Under the pieces are notes generated by a model. The model did no database searches. It was not told where the DNA came from and saw nothing but the letters and a program-made list of their open reading frames with translations. From Linnemannia schmuckeri (Eukaryota > Mortierellomycota > Mortierellomycetes > Mortierellales > Mortierellaceae), in contig JANATG010000003.1 of assembly GCA_029449235.1 (NCBI GenBank), forward strand, positions 62,001 to 126,000: 64,000 bases of DNA, read 5' to 3'. Numbering within the stretch: the first letter of the stretch is position 1; each line of letters starts with the position of its first letter. The position numbers and the translations under genes are program-made. Below are positions 44,419 to 55,793 of the stretch, one piece after another.

Positions 44419-45754
44419 AAGAAGAGGTGACGGTCTTTTCGTTTATAAAGCTGATTATGCGCTCTTCTTCTTCCCTCAGGTCGACAACTCACTTGGATCC
44501 ACCAAGTTAAAATAAAGAGTTTTTGTTATGGTCTTGTCCCTTTTGAAGCGACATTTAGTCTTATTAAGTATCCATCTAGAGCGCTCCTTGGTATGTTTGC
44601 TTTTCATACAAGCTAGAAAGATGGGCGATTGGACAAAACAAAGCGTCACCAGGCATGAGTGTGCCTCATGGCAAATCGCCGTTCGTCTGAAGTCAAGGAA
44701 ACGATATATCCATGAACATCAAAGCGAGCGAGAGTTTTGTACTTCTCCCACGGTGCCCCTTGCTTTATCGGGTCCCTTTCCGTCCATGGAAAAGGTCAGC
44801 GCATCTGCTTTGTCTTGTCTTGATTTCGCCTCGTTACCTTCTCTTACTTACTGGCTCTTTCTCTGTCCAGCTTCACTGCCTCATTCGCTCATCCACTCAT
44901 CCATCGTTCCTTCCGTTTTTCATCGCCCTCGGTCCAATTGAAAGTAGAGCGCCTAAATGACAGAGGTCTGGTTTAATTAATATGCCGTTCCCTCTCTAAG
45001 AGGCCCTGATCCACACCCCATTCCTCTTGCTCGCTCTCAAGGTACTCACTTCAGTATTTTACTTTATTTGTTAGAGCAAAAAAATATCGGCTTGTCTTGA
45101 TGACAGGTGGGCGTTCATGTAAGCGATATGCGTTCTGAGCCTCCATCCTCCTGTTCTCGATGGCAGTTCCCTACTATAAGAATTGAATAGAGTAATGTAG
45201 GTCAAAAGGCACACCCACACTCACCTACCCTTTCGTTCTTTCCCTTCTTTCTCCAAACTGCACCAGACGATTCTTTTTTGTCTTATGCATGCATGCATGC
45301 CAAGAGAGAAAGAGAGCATTAGTGTGGGTAGGACAAATAGGCCATGAGGAAAAGGGGATATTCCTTACAAAGCGAACAATAATGAGCGGGTGGGAAGGAG
45401 AGGGGTAGGCTACCTTTGTCCCATGAGTGATGGGTAAGTGAATCTCTCCCTCGCTTTCTCTCCCTCGTCCATTCTCTTTTGCATTCCTTTTTGTTCATTC
45501 ACCCTTTTCACCCTGTTCTTGTTTCTTGTTTCTTTAAACCCTCGCTCGGTCTTCATTTCTTCACTACTCCGTCAACTTTATCCTTCCTTCACAACTCTAA
45601 CTTTTAACCTCCTGAGAAAAACAACCTTCCTCTTCTCCTCAGCTCCCGTCTTTCTCTCAATACAGTATATCCCCTCCCACCTTCGACAACTGGTCTCCTT
45701 CCCTTCCCTCCTTAGTTCCTTCCTTTCCCTCAAAACCACCAACCAACCCTCTCC
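44419..45754. other. Intergenic region and leader of monooxygenase gene A
   Basis: No supported gene. It contains four exact ATGC units at 45285-45300 (self-complementary) and a C/T-rich leader from about 45430. A short open frame at 44528-44941 has no coding character. Confidence 0.4.
45285..45300. repeat. (ATGC)4 palindromic tract
   Basis: Four tandem ATGC units, so the tract is its own reverse complement. It lies 455 bases before the start of monooxygenase A. It may be chance or a binding site; nothing else decides. Confidence 0.6.
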
Positions 45755-48474
45755 ATGGCGTCAACAACAACAGCGGAATCAACGGATGACTTTGTGATCT
45801 ACGGTCCAGACTGCACCGTCTACAACGACACCCCTGGAAAAGCACATGTATTGATCGTTGGCGCGGGGATCGCTGGTAATTCTCCATTCTCTTCAACACA
45901 ACAAAAAAACCAACAATACCACCATCAACACCAACAGCAAACAGCGATGCAATCGAAAATGTCGCACAAGACCCTGAAGAAAAAACAAGTTGCTGCTTAT
46001 GCATTTTTCCCCTTAGCAATCTTCACTCTCGCTCTCTGTCTTTATTATGGCGATTAAATGTTGTTGTATTTGTTGTTATGTATTAGGACTCACACTGGCG
46101 TTGCTGCTTCACAAGGCTGGTGTCCCCTTTGACATCTTTGAAAAGTCCGCTGACTCTAGAACAGTCGGTGAGTGAGTGTTCGAGAGTAGCAAACAAAAAA
46201 TGAAAACAAAGCAAACAAAACAACAACAATGGTTGTTATTTTCATCTCAAAAATGCAATTTAACATTGATGTCTTTTTTTTGTTTTTGCCTCTTTATAAA
46301 GGATCGGCGCTGTATCTGGGCCCAGATTTGTTCAGCATTTTTCACCAACTTGGGATTGCGCACGAGATCATTGAACAGTCCAAGCCATGTCACTCCATTG
46401 ACGTCTATGGCGAAGATCGAGAGCGACAGTTCAAGATCGACTTCTCTCTCCTTCGAGAAATGTAACAATCATCAAAAAACAAGGGTAGGCATATTCATGT
46501 CGCACAGTGATGAGCAAAATTATAATTCTAACCATTAGCATCTCTCCTCCTCGCACTTGTATTACGCTTTCCCCTCCCCCCTCGTTTTGATACAATAGGG
46601 GAGGATATGAAGGTCGATTGATCCCTCGTACCGTAATCTATAATATCCTCCTGAGCAAGGTGCCGCCACAGAACCTTCACAAGCCCATGCGCATGCTCTC
46701 AATGACCCAAGGCGAGAATGGAGTTCATATCCGTTTTGCCAACGGATCTGATTTCGAAGGAGATATCCTTGTAGGGGCAGATGGTGCCTACAGTGCAGTT
46801 CGCCAGAATCTGTATGAAAAGTTAAAGAAGGACAAGAGCCTGCCTGCTTCGGATGCCAAAGACCTGCCGTTCAGTTGTGTGTGCCTTGCTGGACACTCTG
46901 GGCCGCTTGATCCTGAAAAGTTTACGGAATTGAAAGACCCCCAGTGCCACTTCTACAATACTATCGGCACTAGCAAGCCCTATTCGGTAAAATAATTATA
47001 ACTTGACTAAATTGACAGAGCCAAAAATATCGACTTGTGAACCCGATACCCCAAAGGCGACTAATGGATCCACTTTCTATCATTTTACTCTTCCGTTCCT
47101 TCTTCTGTAAACAGTGGGCTTATTTCACAACACACAACAACGTCGCCTGCTGGAATGTATTCTTATACCTCGACAAGGAATCGACTAAACTTCACAACAA
47201 TTTCCGTACAACCGATTGGGGTGAAGGTGCTGTTGAATCGATGTGTGACGAGGTGCGAAATTTCCCCATCCCCGGTGGCGATGGAACCTTGACACTGGCA
47301 GATCTCATCGATGGCACACCCAAGAGCCAGATGACCAAGGTTATGTTGGAGGAGAAGGTTTTTGATACTTGGTACCATTGCCGAACTGTCTTGATTGGAG
47401 ATGGTATGTTACTTTGTCTGTGAGAGTTTAGAATGAGGAGAAACGAGAGCGGGTTATGCATGTTTTTTTTTATTAGTTTGTTGTGCGGGATAGTCATGAG
47501 GCAGTGCACTAAACCGATATTCTCTCTCCTTCTGTTTGCGCCCTTTCTTCGGCCGTTGAATCCCGTTTGCAACGTGTCTCAACCACTTCGTTTTCATTGT
47601 CATTGTTTTTCTGTTAGCTGTTCACAAGGTAATGATATTTTCTGCTCCATGCCAATAACTAGACAGACCAAAAACGTTTTTTTTCCTTCAATATACCTTT
47701 CTAGATTACTAACCACATTCTACTCCACATTTTTGTATTGTTCAATGTATCAGATCCATCCTGCCGGTGGCCAGGTACGCATTGAAACTCCTTACTCTGT
47801 ACCCATCACCCTGTTTCACACTTTATGAAGCTGACTGGCATGTACCCTTCTCACTCTGGTTCCTGAATCACTCACTGATCGCTGATCGCTGATCACTGAT
47901 GACCTTAATTTTTTCCAACGGTTTAAATTTTGGTAATAGGGAGCACTACTTGGATTCCATGATGCGATCGCGTTAGCCAACTGGATCAACGTCTTGCCCT
48001 CAAAACGAGTCAAACACATAGAATATATCTTCAAGCAGTACAAGAAGGAACGCTATCCCTTTGCCAAAGCAGCTTATAACCATGGTCGCAACATGTCCAA
48101 CGTCTCCGACAAGGTACCCTTCTTCGCCTTTCTTTTATTATCCGTTTTTGTTGGTTTTTCTAGCAGCTTGCTAATGGAATTTGTTTTGTACTTTCTCACT
48201 CCATACATCTATGCACATGCAACAGGACTTGAAGGCGACGATAACGAGATACATTTCAAAGAACATGCCCCACTGGCTCTGGGTATTGTTCCTTAAAAAG
48301 ATCTCTGCCCAAAGGCCCCAGGCATCCTTCTTGCCCTACGTTGAAGACAAAGGAACTGTCAAGGCAGCTTACCAACACAGTTATGTCAAAACGGCCAAGA
48401 TGATGAAGGACCAGGCTGCTGCCCGGGAGGCTGCAGAAGCCGCTGTTCAAGACGCACCCGTTGCTTCTGCGTGA
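45755..48474 (+). CDS. FAD-dependent monooxygenase A (497 aa)
   Basis: Nine exons join in frame: 45755-45875, 46087-46167, 46302-46461, 46599-46986, 47115-47403, 47618-47628 (11 nt), 47754-47774 (21 nt), 47940-48113 and 48226-48474. Class A flavoprotein hydroxylase motifs are complete: GAGIAG for the FAD ADP moiety (residues 36-41, cut by intron 1), GADGAYSAVR (DG motif), and GD-AVHK-IHPAGGQ-GALLGFHDAIALANWI (second FAD motif, spread over four exons). These enzymes use NAD(P)H and O2 to hydroxylate aromatic or polyketide-like substrates; the substrate is unknown. The C-terminus is a charged Ala-rich helix. First of three same-strand paralogues. Confidence 0.88.
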
Positions 48475-48549
48475 GGCAGCTTGCTTGGGAATGCGAAAAG
48501 TGGGAAGTAGTGAGAGGGAATGAGTGGAGTGAACAGTATTCTTTACGAG

Positions 48550-48555
48550 AATAAA
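48550..48555 (+). terminator. Poly(A) signal AATAAA
   Basis: Lies 75 bases after the stop of monooxygenase A. Confidence 0.5.
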
Positions 48556-49110
48556 ACAATAGTCCTTTGTACAATATCTGGTTTTGATCCATGGGCGTAC
48601 AGAGAGCGAGATGAAGAGAGCGAGATGATCATGTGCTCATGTCTATTTACAAACAAATACAACGGACAAACACAAAAGTAATGAGAGGCTGACAAAAAAC
48701 GGTAAGCTCATGGACCTGCATTCCTGCATAGTTTACCTGGGTAAGAATCATCCGACGGGACAGACAGGAGAAAGAAGGAGGAACCATTCTTAACTCTTCT
48801 CTCTACGCCTAGCTCTTCCATCTCGCTCACTTTACACTCGAAACGCAGCGTGGTATTTCTGCAATGATAAAATCCATTTTCCGTGCTATAGAACACGCAC
48901 CCTGGGAATTGGGTTAGTCCTGTTCTTTCTGTTGTTTGCATGGCGGAAGCAAGAGAAGGGAAGAGAAATGAAGCTAGACCCTTCTCGTCTTCGATTGCTC
49001 TTCTTCTTTGTTAATCTCTTCTTCCATCTCTCTCTCTTTTTTTTTTTTTTTGTTCTGCATTTCTAATTCCATTTCCAGACGTTCATTGAGTGACATCCTC
49101 CTACTCCATC

Positions 49111-52100
49111 ATGACGACTCCTTCAGCAACCACCCCTGGCGACACTGTCTCGCCTCAACAAGGAACAACCGCCAACAGCGATAAACCTCGCGTCATCATC
49201 ATTGGTGCTGGTATTGCAGGTAAATAACATCCAAAGGACAGCATGACCCTTGTATTTTCTTGTACTCGTTCTCATAAACCATGTGTGCATTCGTTTGTTC
49301 GTTATTTCAAGGTTGTACACTGTGGAATTCTAACATACTGACCCTCTTTGTTTCTTCGTCTTGTTCGGGCGATCGTTGCTAGGACTGACGTTGGGAGGAT
49401 TGCTTCACAAGGCCGGTGTCCACTTTGACATCTTTGAGAAAGCCCCCGTCGCCAGAACCGTTGGTCCGTCTCTTTTGACTTTGACTTTGACTTGCTCATG
49501 CCCATTCATTCCTTCCTACAAAAGCCTTTAACCCCTTTTTCCTTAAACCGAACGCAATGCACTTACTCACACGGCATTCAATTCGCTACTTTTAGGTTCG
49601 GCATTGTTTTTGGGACCCGATTTGTACGGGTATATGAAGCAGGCAGGAATCTACGAGGACTTTGTGGCACGGTCAAAGCCCTGCAACAGTATCGAGAACT
49701 TTGGCGAGAACCGCAAGCAGGAGTTCGTTGTTGACTTTACGCCCTACAGCGAGATGTAAGTCATCACCAACAGCATCAAATTGGAACACTTTTTCCAGTG
49801 GCATAAGGAAACAAAGTTGACGACATGAAAGCGGACGACCTGTCAAATTTAATATCCGTTTCTTTTTCTTGATTATGGGGGGTATTAGGGGAGGATGCGA
49901 GGGAAGAATCATCGGAAGGACACAATTGTATGAGATCTTGCTGAGTGCCATCCCAGCCGAGAGATGCCACATGGGAATGAAAATGATCTCAATGACCCAA
50001 GAAAAGGACAAACCCACCACCGTCACATTCTCCGACGGGTCGGTCCACACCGCCGATATTATTGTCGGAGCCGACGGGGCTTACAGTGCAGTCCGGCAGA
50101 CGCTGTACGAAGATCTGAAGGCTCAGAACAAGTTGCCAGCATCGGATGCGGCAGATCTGCCGTTCAGTGTTGTCTGTGTTGCAGGGTATACTTCTCCAGT
50201 CGATCCTGAAAAGTTCCCTGCGCTCAAGGATGAGCAGTCGCGGTTCTGGAATGTCCTCTCTCGAGACAAGCCCTACTCTGTAAGCACTCGCTTTTTGTTT
50301 ACCACTCGTGCATCCACTGAGAGCGACGACATAGTAACGAGTGGCAGCGCACTAACTGTAACGACCATGCACTCTCTCCCTTTCTCTCTTGACCTCGATG
50401 TTTCGAATGAGAACAGTGGATGACGATTACAACGCCAAACAACGTAATGTGCTGGTCAGTGATGCATTACCTTCGCAAAGGAACCACATCGACGACGGAC
50501 AAGAACCTGCGTCGTCTCGGGTGGGGTGAAGAGGCTGCCGAAGCCATGGCCAACGACTTGCGCGATTTCCCGATTCCCGGTGGAGATGGTACCCTGACCT
50601 TGGCGGACTTGATTGATGCGACGCCCAAGAAACAGATGACCAAGGTTATGTTGGAGGAGAAAATCTTTGATACCTGGCACCATGGCCGTGCCGTCCTCAT
50701 GGGTGATGGTAAAGAACGTTGTGGCAACAGTGTATGGTTTTTTGATAAATGTGACGAGGTGGCGAAAAATGGGGACTAACTGTATCTTTACTCTTTTTCT
50801 CTATATGTTTGCTCTAATGTCTAGCTTGCCACAAGGTAACAACACGACGCATGCTAACACGTATATTACTTGACGTAGGTCCAGACATGAGTCTACGTTG
50901 GCTAATATTATCCTTACGTCTCACCATTCCTTCTACAATAGGTCCATCCTGCTGGTGGCCAGGTAAGAATCGAAAAGAAAAGAGAACACATGCGCTGCTC
51001 TCTTCTTCTCCTCTCCTCTCCCTAAGACTATGCTCCTTCAACCCATTATCACACTCAATCTCATCGAAGCTCACCTCCCCCTCGCTCCCCCTCGCTCCCC
51101 CTCTGTCCACAAAAGAAGAGCCAAATCGTTTTTTCTCTTCTGTTTCACTAACGAAACGACACAACCAAACAATCGATCGAATCGCACTCATTCATATCCT
51201 CACTTAAACTCAATTCATTTCATTCCTCCGTTTTTACGTTGTTTTGCCTGAACCAACAAAAAAGGGCGCACTATTAGGTTTCCACGACGCGATCGCGTTG
51301 GCCAACTGGATCAACGTCCTCTCTGCGACTCCCACAGTCCAAGAACTGGAGACCATCTTCCGGGAATACAGGCGCGAACGACACCCCTATGCGCTTGCTG
51401 CCTTTGATCATGCCAGGAACATGTCCAATCTCTCTGACAAGGTACACAAAAACAAAGCACAAACAAAAAAATGACAATAACGACAACAACGACAACAACT
51501 GCAGGAACAGGGTGCGGAGGATTTTTTTGCGAAAAAGAGAGTTGCTTGAACTCAAACTCTACATCAGACATCTCTCTTTTTTTTTCTTGGTTTGCATGCT
51601 TGTTTGCTTTTCATCTCGCTTCCGTAATGTTACACGACACTATAAAAACACCTTCAATGGTGGAGAGGAGACAAAAAAACAAAGGCTCTCTCTCTAGCTT
51701 CCTGTTTGTGCGAGATGAGCTTGATTTTTTTGTGCGCTGACCCGGAAGCCCTGACCTTGACCCTGATCCTAACCCTGACCCACTTCATGTCCTGTCTTCT
51801 CCAATAATGAACCAATAATACCCTGCATATCTACTGACTTTCCTACTCTTTCCTCCTTCTCTATCACTGTGTGAACGCTATGACAGGACCTGAAGGCAGC
51901 GATTTCGCGCTTCGTGATTAAGAACATCCCCAACTGGCTCTGGCGCTTGTCACTTGCAAAAATTAGCGCAAACAGACCTCAGGTCAGTTTCTTGCCCTTG
52001 GTTGAGGACATTGGAACTGTCAAGTCTGCCCACCAACCATCGCTTCATAAGACCCAAAAGATTCTGCGCGAGAAGGAGGCTGCAAAAGCCAAGGCTGCTG

Positions 52101-52123
52101 CCGTCGCTGCGCCCGTTGCATAA
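49111..52123 (+). CDS. FAD-dependent monooxygenase B (492 aa)
   Basis: Nine exons with the same boundaries as gene A: 49111-49219, 49383-49463, 49596-49755, about 49889-50279, 50417-50708, 50825-50835 (11 nt), 50942-50962 (21 nt), 51265-51441 and 51887-52123. Exons 2, 3, 6 and 7 are identical in length to those of A. Motifs: GAGIAG at residues 32-37, GADGAYSAVRQ, and GD-ACHK-VHPAGGQ-GALLGFHDAIALANWI. The phrase DFPIPGGDGTLTLADLID is almost shared with A. Same family and same unknown substrate class as A. Closest paralogue of A by both sequence and gene structure, so A and B probably arose from the later duplication. Confidence 0.88.
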
Positions 52124-52187
52124 ACAAAAAATTGAACACAACATCAGCGCGCAGATCATTGCTGACAAAAGAGAAACCGAAAGTTGT

Positions 52188-52193
52188 AATAAA
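52188..52193 (+). terminator. Poly(A) signal AATAAA
   Basis: Lies 64 bases after the stop of monooxygenase B. Confidence 0.5.
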
Positions 52194-52540
52194 ATAATAC
52201 AGGGAAGCGCTTGTGTTTTTGGGATGCATTGCGCATTGAGGGTGGATTTTTTGATTGTGGAAAAATGTATCGAAGCTGCCAAGGGCGGATGGGCAAAACG
52301 AGTAGTAAGGATGAACAACTTTTGACCACGGGCTTGAATTGATAGAAGGACCAAAACAAAGGGGCATGGTATGGACATAGACAAGCAATGCATTGAGGGG
52401 TTTGTGTAAAAATAACCCGACACGGGCGTTATAGTTGAGCTCCTCCAGACACCATCGTCCTCCTTTTGTTTGTCTATGTATGCCATCCATCCCTACTCTT
52501 TGTTGATTTTCTTGTGTTCCTTTTGTCCGTTTTTCTCTTT

Positions 52541-52590
52541 TATCTTTTTTATCTTTTTTATCTTTTTTATCTTTTTTATCTTTTTTCGTT
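52541..52590 (+). repeat. Minisatellite, 5 copies of TATCTTTTTT
   Basis: A 10-nt unit repeats five times with no mismatch in the B-C intergenic region, one helical turn per unit. Confidence 0.8.
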
Positions 52591-54899
52591 TGCTTCCTCA
52601 TTGGCAATCAAAGTAGAGGATTGTGCTTTTTGACCTTTGCGCCCTTTTTAAGACATACTATCTCTTCTTCACTTTTCATTTAATATCAGAACAAAAAAAA
52701 AAGGGTAAGCCTTCTAATGCCCGCATCAGCTCAATTCATTCATTCATTCATTCATCCTTCGAAACTCCCAAACCCAGCCCTGACCCACCGTTTAAAAAAC
52801 AGGTGTCGGTTGCGATGGGTGTCGGGCAAGCAAGTCCCTGAGTTCTCTCGCTCGATTACCTTTATTCTTCCTTCAATGCTCTTGTTTACGTTCTATCATT
52901 TTCGGCAGTAAAGTCTAGTTTCCGTTTTCATTTTCAAATCGATCGAGTGTACAGTACACCCTGTTACTGTACTCTTCCCCTTATGCAAATGAAAACAAGG
53001 AATAATATAAAAAGAGTTTTTCTTTTGCTGCTCTTATTTATCGCATAATAGCGAGAGAGAAACAGAGAGTGCAAGTATCCAGTGGTGGTTTTTTTTGGGA
53101 CATGCAGCCAGACCGGCTGCTCACTGCTTTTCTTTGTTTTGCTTGTTTGTTTATATCGTTTTTGTTTGTTGTATGTGTGTTTCTATTGTTCAATGTTTGG
53201 CTTAGTGCTCTCAACTACTGGAAAACAGAAAAAAAAAAAAAAACGAAATGCATACTTCATTTCAACCCAGTCCAATCCAATCCAATCCACCCATTCGTCC
53301 ACCTTCATCGTTCTTCCCTCTCTCGTATTCTTCCTATCATTCTTCCGCTCTGTCTTTGTCGCTGTCTCTCACTTTCGCTTTGATTTAGAGCTAGAATAGA
53401 AGACCCTTAGATGGCATCCAGACAGACAGAAGGAGAGAGAGACACATTACACATGCACAACTTTACTTTTGAAGCGCATTATTACAATGCATGCCTGTTT
53501 TTACTCCTCGATGGATACCTGTTTTTCTTCTTTTTTCTTAGCACCTGTTGTCTCCTCTTTCGATTTCATTTCAGCATTGGACTTCACTCTTTTCTTTCCT
53601 TTCCATTCATTCTTGTAAGAAAGAGCGAGAGAGAGAGAGAGAGTAGCAATAGTCCACTGCATTCGCAGATATCGATCAGTATCTTCCTTCTCTTCTTAGT
53701 CGGATTAGAAAAAAACATGGAACACCACTCCTCCCCGACGTCCTGTCACCCTTTGTCTCTTTCCTCGTTGTGCTCATTTTGTTTACTCCCTCCTATGTCT
53801 CTCCTCTCTTTCTCTCTCTTTTCTACTTCTCTCATCATCCCTTCTCACTTCTCATTTCTCACTTTTTTTTTCTGTCCTTTTTTGCACTAATTTGTGATTC
53901 GCTCTCAAATAGGTATGATGGATGGGATGGTTGTACACAAGGTACAACAACAACAAGCAACAACAACAACGACAACAACATCCAACCAACCAACCAACCC
54001 CTTTGGAAAGACACACATACAGCGGCGTATTTTTTTAAGCCATGGGTTTGTGACAGGAAGAGAGGGAAAGGATTGAATAGGCGATGGGTAATACACATCC
54101 GGACGGAGTTTTTTTTGTTAGGGAGAATATAAACACTGCCCTACCCATGTCCCATATCGATAATTGCCTGCCCAATGGTATGCATGAGTACTGCACCCCA
54201 TTCAATTGCACAAGGAAACAGAATACTCCTTGTATGTGTGTGTTTGTGTGCACAGAAAAGTGATGACCATGTCCATCAACTCTTTTTTTACTTCTTTCTC
54301 TCTTCTTCCTCTTTTCTTCTCTCTTCGTCCTCATCCTTCCTTTCTTCCATCCTCATCTCGTCGTTGCCCATCCCTTTTCTTTTCATTCATTCATTCATCT
54401 CTTCTTTTGTCTTCTAAACCCTAATACAAATCTTCTCCTCGTTCTGACACTCTCTCATACAAATACCACATCTTATTTTTTATTCCGACGCCCACCCCTC
54501 GCCTTTCTCTTCAGCTAGTCGTACACTCTATCACTCCCTTTCTTCAATTAATTTATCCTCCCTCCCTTCCTTCCTTTTCCACCTTACATCGACTCTTTTA
54601 CTAAACACAAAGAAGAAAGCAAAACAAAAGAGCGAAGCACCAAAAAGTTCGACAATAGCAAGGGCAACACAGCCTGTTTCATCTCTCTCTTCTCCTTTCT
54701 CTTTTCACTCTCTTCACTCTCACTCTCGTACTCACCACCCACCACGCTCTCGTCTCAAACACACATCCCTTATCACCACCTTCCTTCCTTCATTCACACT
54801 TCCCACCACTCTCATATCTCACACGTGCACCGCAAGATAAGGAGACAACAAACACAAGCTACACATAAACTACACAAAAACATCAAAAACAATAACACG

Positions 54900-55154
54900 A
54901 TGGTCGATCCGCCACCTTCGATAATTATTGTGGGCGCAGGTCTGGGAGGCCTCGCTCTTGCGGCTCTTCTGGAACATATCAATGTAACCTATGTTATCCT
55001 CGAGCGATTGACTGAAGTCAAAGCCAATGGTAATACCTCTCTCTTTACTTACAACAGCCAGATTTGTCCAATCGATTCTTTACCCGCCCACCTACCTGCA
55101 ACCTGCTCCTTCTTCCCTTTCGAACGCCTTTTTTTTATACTTTTTTTTTTTTTT

Positions 55155-55189
<35 letters not shown>

Positions 55190-55762
55190 ATTTTCGCGAC
55201 ACAACACGACGATTCACGACACGACACCACACGACACGTGTTGCAACAAACAACTGATATCAGTGATATGAGACACCACCTGCTTGCGATCGCCTTGTCT
55301 CATCATCAGTTGACCAATTGATATTTCACCTCATATCCAATAATTCAGGAACATCCTCAAACATGTTTGATCAACAAATCAATCAATCAATCAAAAACAA
55401 AAACCGAACGTCTTTAAATTACTTCTCTGTCTGATGAACTCCTTAATAACCATATCGCTCCCCTTCCTCCCTTCTTCCATTCCTCTACCTCCCCCGATCA
55501 CCAACGAAACGAAACGATGTACCCTTCATCGGATACACTATAAAAATAATTTATCCATACAACATCATAGGAGCGGCATTATTCATCTCGCCTGTGGCAG
55601 CAAACCTGCTCCGCCAACTAGGCATCTACGACGAAGTCAAGCAAAAGTCCAAACCCTGTAATTCCATAGACCTCTTCTCCGAAAAGCGCAAACCCCTCTT
55701 TGTCCTCGACTTTGCCGACTTTGCCACCATGTAACGTTTCTTACTTTTACTTGATTGTATTG

Positions 55763-55793
<31 letters not shown>

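Larger units (their letters stand above)
52124..54899. other. 2.8-kb intergenic region between monooxygenases B and C
   Basis: No gene supported. It has pyrimidine-rich stretches with open frames made of F/S/L, a CATT run near 52737-52753, a GA run near 53622-53642, CAA runs near 53945-53975 and a 600-base C/T-rich leader before gene C. The size is twice that between A and B, so a lost gene is possible, but no remnant was recognised. Confidence 0.45.

Noticed and set aside
44528..44941. 137-codon frame between the regulator wreck and monooxygenase A
   Set aside because: No family resemblance, low-complexity end in a C/T-rich region, no splice partners.
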